Shown here piece after piece: positions 1 to 6,233 of a stretch of DNA of 9,658 nt (within the stretch, counting starts at the first letter, position 1; the number at the start of each line of letters is the position of its first letter). The position numbers and the translations under genes were made by a program. A model generated the notes under the pieces. The model had not been told where the DNA came from and made no database searches. It saw only the letters and a program-made list of their open reading frames with translations. This DNA comes from Pseudomonadota bacterium (lineage in GTDB: Bacteria > Pseudomonadota > Gammaproteobacteria > Burkholderiales > Burkholderiaceae_B), in contig JAEZGR010000067.1 of the NCBI GenBank assembly GCA_023437255.1, forward strand, positions 1-9,658, written 5' to 3'.

Positions 1-423
1 GCGTATGCCCGCCTTGAGCGCTTCTTCGCCGAGGTATGCGCCCCACGGCCAGGCGGCGATGGCGACATGCACGCGCGCGCCCTTGGGCGAAACCCCCATT
101 TTTTCGGAACCGTAGAACACGAGCGGGCGTATATAGCACGACTCGAGTTCGTTGGCGCGCACCACTTCGCATTGCGCGGCGTTGATGGCGTCTTGGTCGA
201 AGGGAATCGGCATTTGATAGATGTGCGCCGAATTGAACAGGCGGCGCGTGTGATCTTGCAGCCGGAAGATGGCGGTGCCGAGTTCGGTGTTGTAGGCGCG
301 CACGCCTTCGAAGACCGCCAGGCCGTAGTGCAGCGAGTGGGTCAGGACGTGGGTTGTGGCTTCGCGCCAGGGAACCAGGTTTCCGTCATACCAGATGACA
401 CCATCACGATCAGCCATCGACAT
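1..423 (-). CDS. ilvE: Branched-chain amino acid aminotransferase, N-terminal part (runs off the left edge)
   Basis: IlvE is a fold-type IV, PLP-dependent transaminase that interconverts branched-chain 2-oxo acids and Leu/Ile/Val with glutamate as amino donor, in the cytoplasm. The 141 codons present read through the family's N-terminal landmarks: WYDGNLVPW near residues 11-19, the HSLHYGLAVFEGVRAY block near residues 29-44, and YIRPLVFYGSEKMGVSP near 98-114, ending in AAWPWGAYLGEEALKAGIR. The catalytic PLP lysine and the C-terminal half lie outside the window. The start is the ATG at 423 (MSMADRDG), preceded at a good distance by GGGAGAG; an in-frame ATG two codons later is possible. The gene is divergent from azlCD, which fits a shared branched-chain amino acid theme. 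D-amino acid transaminase or aminodeoxychorismate lyase are less likely given these motifs. Confidence 0.95.
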   Translation of the reverse strand, partial: MSMADRDGVIWYDGNLVPWREATTHVLTHSLHYGLAVFEGVRAYNTELGTAIFRLQDHTRRLFNSAHIYQMPIPFDQDAINAAQCEVVRANELESCYIRPLVFYGSEKMGVSPKGARVHVAIAAWPWGAYLGEEALKAGIR

Positions 424-447
424 ATCGCTCTCCCGAAAAGAGGCTTG

Positions 448-479
448 ATTGTACCAAGGTAGGGCCAGATGCTTACAAT
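448..479. promoter_or_regulatory. Facing ilvE/azlC promoter-like hexamers
   Basis: The 77-base divergent region contains ATTGTA at 448-453 and TACAAT at 474-479, an exact 6-base inverted repeat. Read on the plus strand, TTGTAC (449-454), 19 bases, then TACAAT (474-479) resembles a sigma-70 promoter for azlC. Read on the minus strand, TTGTAA (479-474), 19 bases, then TACAAT (453-448) resembles one for ilvE. Each hexamer would therefore serve as -10 for one gene and -35 for the other. The predicted leaders are short (about 15-18 bases) on both sides. The 19-base spacer is longer than the usual 17, so this is a candidate only. Confidence 0.4.
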
Positions 480-500
480 ATGCGGCTGGGCGTCTAACGG

Positions 501-1250
501 GTGTATTCAGTGTCTCTCAGCAGTCGATTCCGTGGCTGGCCGGCCTCCTATCGGGCGCAATTCATGCTCGGCTTGCGCGAGGCGTCGCCCGCGCTCATCG
601 CCACGGGTACCTGGGGTCTTGTCACGGGTGTTGCCATGGTCAAGTCGGGCATGACCGAAACCCTGGCCACAGTCATGACCCTGACCGCCTATGCGGGGTC
701 CGCCCAGCTCACCTCGCTGCCGCTCATCAACGACGGCGTGCCCCTGTGGCTCATCTTTGTCGCCGGTTTCGTGGTGAACATGCGTTTCATCATCTTCGGC
801 GCGGCGCTGCAGCCTTACTTCCGGCATCTGAGCTGGCCCCGCCGCTTGACGCTGGGCGCATTCAGCAGCGATATCGGTTTCGTGATGTTCATGGGCCGCT
901 ACGGAGAGGCGCGTGAAAGGGAAGATCCGCTGCAGCTCTGGTACTACCTGGGTGTGATCGGGCCCGGATGGGTGGTGTGGAACGTCTGTTCCCTGATCGG
1001 GGTCTACCTCGCGGCGGTCATACCCGCCTCCTGGTCGCTGGAGTTTGCCGCAGTGCTGGCGCTGCTGTCGGTCGTGATCCCCCTGATCAGTACGCGGCCG
1101 GTGGCCGTATGTATCGTGGCGGCGGCGATCACCGCTTGGCTGGGGCAGGGCCTGCCGCTGCGCCTGGGCCTGATCGCAGCGGTACTGGCCGGCATCGTGG
1201 CGGGTGTGCTCAGTGAACGCTTCATGAAGAGGTTGCAGAAGACCGCATGA
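501..1250 (+). CDS. azlC: AzlC-family branched-chain amino acid exporter, large subunit
   Basis: This polytopic inner-membrane protein of 249 residues is the larger partner of an AzlC/AzlD (YgaZ/YgaH, BrnF/BrnE) exporter for branched-chain amino acids and analogues such as azaleucine. The conserved AzlC N-terminal block FMLGLREASPALIATGTWG begins at residue 21, followed by LTAYAGSAQLTSLPLI, a family signature near residues 61-76, and FVVNMRFIIFGAALQPYF near 89-106. Several further hydrophobic segments run from about residue 145 to 240. The start is uncertain: GTG at 501 is the first start codon after an in-frame stop at 495-497, GTG at 510 is an alternative, and ATG at 564 would begin just inside the conserved block. 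No strong ribosome binding site is visible. The stop overlaps the azlD start (ATGA), implying translational coupling. The substrate range is inferred from family and from the divergent ilvE. Confidence 0.88.
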   Translation: MYSVSLSSRFRGWPASYRAQFMLGLREASPALIATGTWGLVTGVAMVKSGMTETLATVMTLTAYAGSAQLTSLPLINDGVPLWLIFVAGFVVNMRFIIFGAALQPYFRHLSWPRRLTLGAFSSDIGFVMFMGRYGEAREREDPLQLWYYLGVIGPGWVVWNVCSLIGVYLAAVIPASWSLEFAAVLALLSVVIPLISTRPVAVCIVAAAITAWLGQGLPLRLGLIAAVLAGIVAGVLSERFMKRLQKTA

Positions 1251-1579
1251 TGCACGACACCTGGTACGTATTGGGCGCCATCGCCCTGCTGACGCTCTGC
1301 AGTCTGATCACCCGCGCCGGTTACTTGCTGCTGGGCGATTATCTGCCGCTTTCCGACGGCATCCGACGCGCGTTGCGCTATGCGCCGGCCGCCGCGCTGG
1401 TGGGTATCATCGTGCCGGAGATCCTGCCGTGGCAGCCTGGAACCGACCCCGTGCTGGACGCCAAGGCGGCGGCCGCAGTGGTGGCGGTGCTGCTATACCT
1501 GCGCACCCGTAATGGCCTGGTGGTGATTGCCGGTGGCATGGTCGCTTACTGGCTGATCCGGCCCTGGTGGCCGTTCTGA
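1247..1579 (+). CDS. azlD: AzlD-family branched-chain amino acid exporter, small subunit
   Basis: This 110-residue hydrophobic protein has the usual length of AzlD/YgaH/BrnE subunits. It shows the family N-terminal pattern of a first membrane helix followed by SLITRAGYLLLG near residues 19-30, then RRALRYAPAAALVGIIVPEIL near residues 40-60, a short loop, a third helix (AAAAVVAVLLYLRTRNGLVVI) and a terminal helix ending in RPWWPF. It is the obligate partner of AzlC in known systems and overlaps azlC by four bases. Two consecutive ATG codons (1247 and 1250) are both possible starts; the first gives the ATGA overlap. No terminator is visible in the gap before rhlE. Confidence 0.9.
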   Translation: MMHDTWYVLGAIALLTLCSLITRAGYLLLGDYLPLSDGIRRALRYAPAAALVGIIVPEILPWQPGTDPVLDAKAAAAVVAVLLYLRTRNGLVVIAGGMVAYWLIRPWWPF

Positions 1580-1625
1580 GTGCAGCGTATCGGCATCGCC
1601 CGGTGGCGGCGCCGACAGGTTTCTC

Positions 1626-1691
1626 TTGGTGCCGCGCATATCTGCGTTAAAATCAGGAAGTTATGGACGCCGCCGCCTTATTCTTTGGCGG
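1626..1691 (+). promoter_or_regulatory. rhlE candidate promoter and leader hairpin
   Basis: TTGGTG at 1626-1631, a 16-base spacer and TAAAAT at 1648-1653 make a reasonable sigma-70 promoter, with transcription predicted to start near 1660 and a leader of about 47 bases. The leader contains a 5-bp hairpin, CCGCC (1673-1677) with GGCGG (1687-1691) and a 9-base T-rich loop, ending 15 bases before the ATG at 1707. If this promoter is used, an upstream TTG start at 1626 is excluded because it lies in the -35 element. A role of the hairpin in translation is speculative. Confidence 0.45.
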
Positions 1692-1706
1692 GGCACGCTC
1701 ACCTCA

Positions 1707-3110
1707 ATGACAGACACTATCAAAACTCAGCAAGACACTATCACTGCCTTCCCGGACTTCGGACTTCATCCCGGCCTGTTGCAGGCGGTCGCCGAGACCG
1801 GCTACACCACTCCCACTCCCATCCAGGCCAAGGCCATTCCCCTCGTCATGGACGGGCGCGACGTCATGGGCGCCGCCCAGACCGGTACCGGCAAAACCGC
1901 CGCGTTCACGTTGCCCATCCTGCACCGGCTGATGCCGCTGGCGAACACCAGCGCCTCGCCGGCCCGGCACCCCGTGCGCGCGCTCATCCTGGCGCCCACC
2001 CGCGAACTGGCCGATCAGGTCTACCAAAGCGTGGTGCAGTACAGCAAGCATGTACCGCTGCGGTCAGCGGTGGTGTACGGGGGGGTCGACATCGGTCCGC
2101 AGCGCGAGGCGCTGCGCCGCGGGTGTGAAGTGCTGGTGGCCACGCCAGGGCGCCTGCTCGACCATCTCGAGCAGAAGAACGTGAATCTGAGTCAGGTTGG
2201 TCTGTTCGTGCTTGATGAAGCCGACCGCATGCTCGACATGGGCTTTCTGCCCGACCTCGACCGCATTGTTCGCGAATTGCCGGCGCGCCGTCAGGGTCTG
2301 CTCTTTTCGGCCACCTTCAGCAATGAGATCCGCAAGCTGGCCCGCACCTACCTGAATAATCCGGCTGAACTCGAAGTGGCGGCGCGCAACGCCACGGCCG
2401 ATACGGTCACGCAGATCGTGTATGCCCTGTCTTCGGCCGACAAGCGGGCCGCGGTCGTGCATCTGGTGAAGTCGCGCGGCTTGCGGCAGGTCATTGTTTT
2501 CTCGAATACCAAAATCGGCTGCAGCCGGCTGGCGCGCGAGCTGATCCGCGACGGCGTGAAGGCTGAATCGATCCACGGCGACAAAAGCCAGGCAGACCGC
2601 ATGAAGGCGCTCGACGCTTTCAAGGCGGGCGAACTCGAGGTGCTGGTGGCGACCGATGTCGCCGCGCGTGGGCTCGACGTGGCGGGCGTGCCGTGTGTCA
2701 TCAATTACGATCTGCCCTATAACGCCGAAGATTACGTGCATCGCATTGGTCGCACGGGCCGAGCCGGCGCGAGCGGCGAGGCCATCAGCTTCTTCGTGCC
2801 CGAAGAAGAGCGCCTGCTGGCCGACATCGAAAAACTGATCCGTCGCAAGCTCCCCCGGGGCGAACTCGCCCTGCCCGCAGCGCCGCGCAGGAGCCGCAGC
2901 AGTAGCGGCACCACCTCTTCCGCGGGGCGAAGCGGCTCGGGCAGCAGTTACCGACCGGCTCAGCCTGTCGACGATTTCTTCTACAAGCCCTATGAGCCGG
3001 CATCGGGTGCGAGCAGCGCTGCTGCGGCAGCCTCCGCTGCGGGCGCCGAGTCCACGCGCGCGACAGAAAGGCGCCGTTCGGTAGGCGTGTTATTGGGCGG
3101 CGGACGCTAA
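1707..3110 (+). CDS. rhlE: DEAD-box ATP-dependent RNA helicase, RhlE type
   Basis: This cytoplasmic RNA helicase of 467 residues unwinds short RNA duplexes; RhlE proteins are linked to ribosome maturation, RNA decay and cold growth. All core motifs are intact: the Q motif around residues 15-40 (FPDFGLHP...PTPIQ), Walker A AQTGTGKT at 57-64, PTREL at 97-101, ATPGR at 145-149, DEAD at 170-173, SAT at 201-203, and in the second RecA domain ARGLD and HRIGRTGR. The last 75 or so residues are a low-complexity Ser/Ala/Gly/Arg tail (SSSGTTSSAGRSGSGSS, later an Ala run) ending in a basic RRRSVGVLLGGGR; such tails often bind RNA non-specifically. The start is ATG 1707 (MTDTIKTQ), which matches relatives as I recall them. 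The reading frame is open upstream to TTG 1626, but that stretch looks like promoter. The 3' end overlaps the convergent thioredoxin-like gene by 21 bases. Confidence 0.93.
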   Translation: MTDTIKTQQDTITAFPDFGLHPGLLQAVAETGYTTPTPIQAKAIPLVMDGRDVMGAAQTGTGKTAAFTLPILHRLMPLANTSASPARHPVRALILAPTRELADQVYQSVVQYSKHVPLRSAVVYGGVDIGPQREALRRGCEVLVATPGRLLDHLEQKNVNLSQVGLFVLDEADRMLDMGFLPDLDRIVRELPARRQGLLFSATFSNEIRKLARTYLNNPAELEVAARNATADTVTQIVYALSSADKRAAVVHLVKSRGLRQVIVFSNTKIGCSRLARELIRDGVKAESIHGDKSQADRMKALDAFKAGELEVLVATDVAARGLDVAGVPCVINYDLPYNAEDYVHRIGRTGRAGASGEAISFFVPEEERLLADIEKLIRRKLPRGELALPAAPRRSRSSSGTTSSAGRSGSGSSYRPAQPVDDFFYKPYEPASGASSAAAAASAAGAESTRATERRRSVGVLLGGGR

Positions 3111-3482
3111 CAGCTGCCGCAAGGCCCCCGGGCCCGCTTCAACCACCGGTAACGCCCCCGCTGCGGCGCTCGCCAACAGGCGTTGCAGGTGCTCGGGGTG
3201 GGGTGGCATCGGCCCGAAAAACAGATTGCCGGCCTGCGACTGCACCAGCAGGGTGGGGAAGTCCTCGATGTCCTCGTCGCCCAGCAGCGATTCGTTCTCT
3301 TCGATATCGATCCACACGAACACATGCTGCGGCATGCTCTGTGCAAGCGCCAGGAAACCGGGCTGGTACTGGCGGCAGGTATCGCACCATGCGGCGCAAT
3401 AGCACGCCACCACAATACCTTCGTGTAACGATAATGCCCGGCCGAGCTCGGGCCGCTGGTGCTGAGCGTCGAAGAAGTTCAT
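3090..3482 (-). CDS. Thioredoxin-fold protein with CxxC (CDTC)
   Basis: This protein of 130 residues has a thioredoxin-like fold. Visible features are a beta strand leading into the redox motif WCDTC (Cys33 and Cys36), a later strand HVFVWIDIEE, and a probable cis-proline in DFPTLL (Pro76), which sits opposite the active site in this fold. Two more cysteines, Cys27 and Cys29, lie just before the CxxC, giving CYCAAWCDTC. There is no signal peptide, so it should act in the cytoplasm as a thiol-disulphide reductase or redox-linked chaperone. CDTC differs from the classical CGPC of thioredoxin, so this is not housekeeping TrxA. The start ATG at 3482 has AAGGCGG just upstream. It is convergent with rhlE and divergent from the EI24 gene; nothing in the context names its substrate. 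Confidence 0.82.
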   Translation of the reverse strand: MNFFDAQHQRPELGRALSLHEGIVVACYCAAWCDTCRQYQPGFLALAQSMPQHVFVWIDIEENESLLGDEDIEDFPTLLVQSQAGNLFFGPMPPHPEHLQRLLASAAAGALPVVEAGPGALRQLLASAAQ

Positions 3483-3502
3483 GACCGCCTTGAAGATTGC
3501 GT

Positions 3503-3543
3503 GAACGCCTCAAATTTACGCAGGGGGCGTTCCCCACTATGAT
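3503..3543 (+). promoter_or_regulatory. Candidate promoter of the EI24 operon with embedded dyad
   Basis: TTTACG at 3515-3520, a 17-base spacer and TATGAT at 3538-3543 form a sigma-70-like promoter, with a start near 3550. A perfect 7-base inverted repeat, GAACGCC (3503-3509) and GGCGTTC (3526-3532), straddles the -35 element, and a second shorter dyad, TGCGT (3498-3502) with ACGCA (3518-3522), is interleaved with it. The arrangement could be an operator serving this promoter and the divergent thioredoxin-like gene. I do not recognise the motif. Confidence 0.4.
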
Positions 3544-3572
3544 AACTTGTGTCCTCTTTGGAATCGCGACAA

Positions 3573-4364
3573 ATGAACCAATACCAGGTGGCTGTGCGTG
3601 ACACTCGGCCCGCTCCAAACGGGCTTGCGGCAGTGGCTGCGGCATTCAAGAGGGCGCTGGTTTCGCAACTGCATCCCAAGATGCTTGGCGCGATTCTGCT
3701 GCCCTTCGTCATTACGTTGCTGGGTGCAATCTTGCTGCTCTGGGCGTTCTGGTTACCCCTCAATGAGTGGCTGACTTCTGCATCGGCAGACTGGGGTGTC
3801 GTCAACACGGTCGACGCCTGGCTGATCGCCATCGGCCTGGTTTCCATCAAGCTGTATCTCATTCCGGTCATGGCGGCCGGCATACTGCTGCCCATGTCCG
3901 GCATCCTGGGTCTGATCATTGCGGCGGTGTTCATCATGCCGATCGTGCTGGGGCATCTCGATCGCCACAACTACACCGGCTTGCGCCGCCAGGGCCGCAA
4001 CGCCACCGTACTGGGCGCATGGAACGCGCTCTGGGTGGGTGTCCTCTTCGTGGTGGGCTGGCTGGTCACGATGCCGCTGTGGCTGTTTCCCCCCTTCGCC
4101 GTGATTCTGCCCATTTTCTGGTGGACCTTCGCCATCACGCGCATGTTGCGTGTCGATGCCATCATCGAGCACGCTGATCCTGAGGAGCGCCGTCATATCT
4201 GGCAGCGCCACAATCGCCAGTGGTGGCTCATCGGCTTCATTCTCGCGCTCATCAATCTGCTGCCGCCGGCGTGGCTGATCATGCCGGTGTTCTCTTCACT
4301 CGTGTTCGCGCATTTCGGGCTGGAAGCGCTGCGCCAGTACCGTCTTGCCGGAGGTGCACAATGA
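3573..4364 (+). CDS. EI24 domain-containing (CysZ-like) inner-membrane protein
   Basis: This integral membrane protein of 263 residues belongs, as far as I can recognise it, to the EI24/CysZ family (CysZ in enterics mediates sulfate uptake; most proteobacterial relatives are uncharacterised). Hydrophobic segments cover roughly residues 35-63, 80-125 (long enough for two helices), 145-190 (two helices) and 215-250, with a polar loop RHNYTGLRRQGRN near residues 130-142 and an acidic/basic loop EHADPEERRHIWQRHNRQ before the last hairpin. The start is ATG 3573, with GGAA nine bases upstream. A GTG at 3549 is in frame, but it would coincide with the predicted transcription start. The stop overlaps the next start (ATGA), so the two genes are probably co-translated. 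Sulfate transport is not established by anything here: no cys genes are nearby. Confidence 0.75.
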   Translation: MNQYQVAVRDTRPAPNGLAAVAAAFKRALVSQLHPKMLGAILLPFVITLLGAILLLWAFWLPLNEWLTSASADWGVVNTVDAWLIAIGLVSIKLYLIPVMAAGILLPMSGILGLIIAAVFIMPIVLGHLDRHNYTGLRRQGRNATVLGAWNALWVGVLFVVGWLVTMPLWLFPPFAVILPIFWWTFAITRMLRVDAIIEHADPEERRHIWQRHNRQWWLIGFILALINLLPPAWLIMPVFSSLVFAHFGLEALRQYRLAGGAQ

Positions 4365-5155
4365 CCGGCGCTGTTCCCCGCATACGCCTGATCCTGGTGG
4401 GCGACGAAATTCTTTCGGGTCGCCGTCAAGACAAGCACATGGCCAAGCTCATCGAGCTGCTGGCAGAGCGGGGGCTGCAGCTGTCGGGTGTCGAGATCGT
4501 CTCGGACGCACAAGACGACATCGCCGCCGTGCTTGCGCGCAGCTTCGCCACCCCTGACATTGTTTTTTGTTGCGGCGGCATCGGTGCCACCCCCGACGAC
4601 CGGACCCGTCAGGCAGCCGCCCAGGCGCTGGGGGTCGAGCTGGTGCTGCATACCGAAGCAGAGCGCCTGATCGCGGAGCGCTGCGCTGATAACGAGCGGG
4701 CGGGGCAGGGTAGCGGCGACATGTCGCTGCCCGAGAACCAGAGGCGCCTGGAAATGGGCAAGTTTCCAGTTGGCAGCGACATTGTGCCGAATCCCTACAA
4801 CAAGATTCCCGGCTTCTTCATAAGCAACCACACCTTCATGCCGGGCTTTCCGGTCATGGCCTGGCCCATGATGGAATGGACACTCGACAAGCGCTACGCC
4901 TCACTGCACCACCGGCAAGAGCGGGTCGAGCATTCCTTTGTCGTGTTTGAAATGCCCGAGTCACGCATCATTCCGGCACTTGAAGAGCTCGAGCGCCGCT
5001 GGCCCGGCGTACGGGCGTTCAGTCTGCCGAGCATGGGCGGCCAGGGAAGGCCGCGAATCGACCTGGGGGTCAAAGGGGAGCCGGGCGCTGCCGCCATGGC
5101 ACTGGCCTATCTGCGTGATGAAGTACTAAGACTGGGTGGTGAACTGAATCCGTGA
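4361..5155 (+). CDS. Molybdopterin-binding domain protein (MoaB/Mog, CinA N-terminal type)
   Basis: This 264-residue cytoplasmic protein has a MoCF_biosynth-like domain at its N-terminus. It begins with IRLILVGDEILSGRRQDKH (residues 8-26), matching the GxEll.G..D.N motif of CinA proteins in altered form, and carries CCGGIGATPDDRTR (residues 70-83), the counterpart of the GG(L/I)GPTxDD loop that binds the pterin or nucleotide phosphate in MoaB, MogA and CinA. The C-terminal nicotinamide-mononucleotide deamidase domain of full CinA (about 400 residues) is absent, so this is the stand-alone form often annotated competence/damage-inducible protein A. No molybdenum cofactor genes are nearby and the true substrate is unknown. 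The start ATG at 4361 has an excellent GGAGGT five bases upstream and overlaps the EI24 stop by four bases. The reading frame is open upstream to 4220, but that part overlaps the EI24 coding sequence. Confidence 0.85.
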   Translation: MTGAVPRIRLILVGDEILSGRRQDKHMAKLIELLAERGLQLSGVEIVSDAQDDIAAVLARSFATPDIVFCCGGIGATPDDRTRQAAAQALGVELVLHTEAERLIAERCADNERAGQGSGDMSLPENQRRLEMGKFPVGSDIVPNPYNKIPGFFISNHTFMPGFPVMAWPMMEWTLDKRYASLHHRQERVEHSFVVFEMPESRIIPALEELERRWPGVRAFSLPSMGGQGRPRIDLGVKGEPGAAAMALAYLRDEVLRLGGELNP

Positions 5156-5191
5156 CTAATTGGCGGGTGCACTCTGGCGTCCGAATCGCGG

Positions 5192-5221
5192 CAGACAAAG
5201 CGGCGGTGCATCGTGTATATT
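5192..5221 (+). promoter_or_regulatory. Weak candidate promoter for the IclR-family gene
   Basis: CAGACA at 5192-5197, an 18-base spacer and TATATT at 5216-5221 resemble a weak sigma-70 promoter, with a start near 5228. If real, it leaves a leader of about 43 bases before ATG 5271 and makes the ATG at 5235 an unlikely start. It lies in the 115-base gap after the MoaB/CinA-like gene, which has no visible terminator, so read-through from that operon is also possible. Confidence 0.3.
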
Positions 5222-5270
5222 CCACCATACGGAAATGTTGCGACGCGTCATCCATACGCTTGCCCTGACC

Positions 5271-6095
5271 ATGACCCCTTCCGATCCAGACATGCGCACA
5301 CAGGCCGGTTCTTTGGCATCCACTCCGCTCAACGGCGGGCAGCTGTCGATTCAGGTGCTCGAACGCACCATGAAGCTGCTCGATGTGCTTGCCTCGCACT
5401 CTGACCCGGTGGCACTGAAAGACCTCGCGGCGGCCACGGGCCTGCACACGTCGACCACACACCGCATTCTCAATGACCTGGTCGTCGGTCGTTACGTGAA
5501 CCGTGTCGACAGCGGCATGTACCAGCTGGGCATGCGCCTGCTGGAACTCGGCTCGCTGGTAAAGCGGCGTCTGAATGTGCGCGAAGTGGCGCTCGAGCCG
5601 ATGCGGGAGCTGCACCGGGTCACCGGTCAAACCGTCAATCTCTCGCTGCAGCAGGGTGACGAGATCGTCTATATCGAGCGCGCCTGGAGCGAACGCTCGG
5701 GCATGCAGGTGGTGCGAGCGATCGGCGGGCACGCCCCGCTGCACCTTACGTCCACGGGCAAGCTCTTTCTGTCGGTGGCGGAGCCGCGCCAGGTGCGCGC
5801 TTACGCGACCCGCACCGGGTTGGCCGGCACGACCCGTAACAGCATCACCGACATTGAACGGCTGGAGCGGGAACTGGCACTGGTGCGCCGCCATGGGTAT
5901 GCGCGCGACAACGAGGAACTCGAGCTGGGTGTGCGCTGCATCGCAGCCGGCATCCACGACGACACCGGCAAACTGCAGGCGGGGCTGTCGTTGTCTGCGC
6001 CGGCCGATCGCATGCGCGACGACTGGATTCCCTTGCTGCAGCGCGCAGCCTTGCAGATTTCCGGATCTCTGGGCTACGAAGCCGCGGCCGAATGA
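5271..6095 (+). CDS. IclR-family transcriptional regulator
   Basis: This DNA-binding regulator of 274 residues has the two-domain IclR layout. A winged helix-turn-helix covers about residues 27-90 (VLERTMKLLDVLASH, then LKDLAAATGLHTSTTHRILNDL as helix-turn-helix), and an effector-binding domain runs from about residue 100 to the end. The latter holds the family patterns LTSTGKLFLS and ARDNEELELGVRCIAAGI, the second being the usual ligand-pocket region. IclR proteins usually control catabolism or transport of small carboxylates and aromatics. The start is uncertain: ATG 5271 (MTPSDPD), ATG 5292 and ATG 5235 are all in frame and none has a clear ribosome binding site; 5271 fits the candidate promoter best. 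The gene converges on the Bug-type binding protein, whose regulation by this protein is a reasonable guess but not shown. Confidence 0.9.
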   Translation: MTPSDPDMRTQAGSLASTPLNGGQLSIQVLERTMKLLDVLASHSDPVALKDLAAATGLHTSTTHRILNDLVVGRYVNRVDSGMYQLGMRLLELGSLVKRRLNVREVALEPMRELHRVTGQTVNLSLQQGDEIVYIERAWSERSGMQVVRAIGGHAPLHLTSTGKLFLSVAEPRQVRAYATRTGLAGTTRNSITDIERLERELALVRRHGYARDNEELELGVRCIAAGIHDDTGKLQAGLSLSAPADRMRDDWIPLLQRAALQISGSLGYEAAAE

Positions 6096-6150
6096 GCCGT
6101 AGGCGGCGTTGCGGCTCCGCGCAGCAGCCCGGCGTTCCGCAGTAACACCC

Positions 6151-6194
6151 CTGACAAAATGAAAACGGCGGACCACCGTGATGATGGGCCGCCG
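6151..6194 (-). terminator. Rho-independent terminator of the Bug-type binding-protein gene
   Basis: Read on the minus strand, a hairpin begins 40 bases after the stop at 6234. CGGCGG pairs with CCGCCG (plus coordinates 6189-6194 with 6166-6171), extended past one mismatch by three more pairs, and is followed by TTTTCATTTTG. The T-rich tract lies only on the minus-strand 3' side, so it serves the binding-protein gene and not the convergent IclR-family gene. Confidence 0.75.
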
Positions 6195-6233
6195 CTGAGT
6201 TGTGCCGCCCGTGGGGCGACACTGCATCGCTGC

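Noticed and set aside
67..462. Plus-strand open frame of 131 codons at the left edge
   Set aside because: It is antisense to the clear ilvE N-terminal coding sequence.
2064..2741. Minus-strand open frame of 225 codons inside rhlE
   Set aside because: It lies wholly within the conserved helicase core on the opposite strand and is a composition shadow.
4220..4360. Upstream in-frame extension of the MoaB/CinA-like gene
   Set aside because: The extension overlaps the EI24 coding sequence out of frame, has no family similarity, and the ATG at 4361 has an ideal GGAGGT.
6094..6117. GAGCCG...CGGCTC hairpin right after the IclR-family gene, considered as its terminator
   Set aside because: The stem is only 6 bp with a 12-base loop and is followed by GC-rich sequence with no T-tract.
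5070..6227. Minus-strand open frame of 385 codons opposite the IclR-family gene
   Set aside because: It is antisense to a well-supported gene, its translation is rich in Arg/His/Gln without any known domain, and such frames are expected from GC-rich third codon positions.
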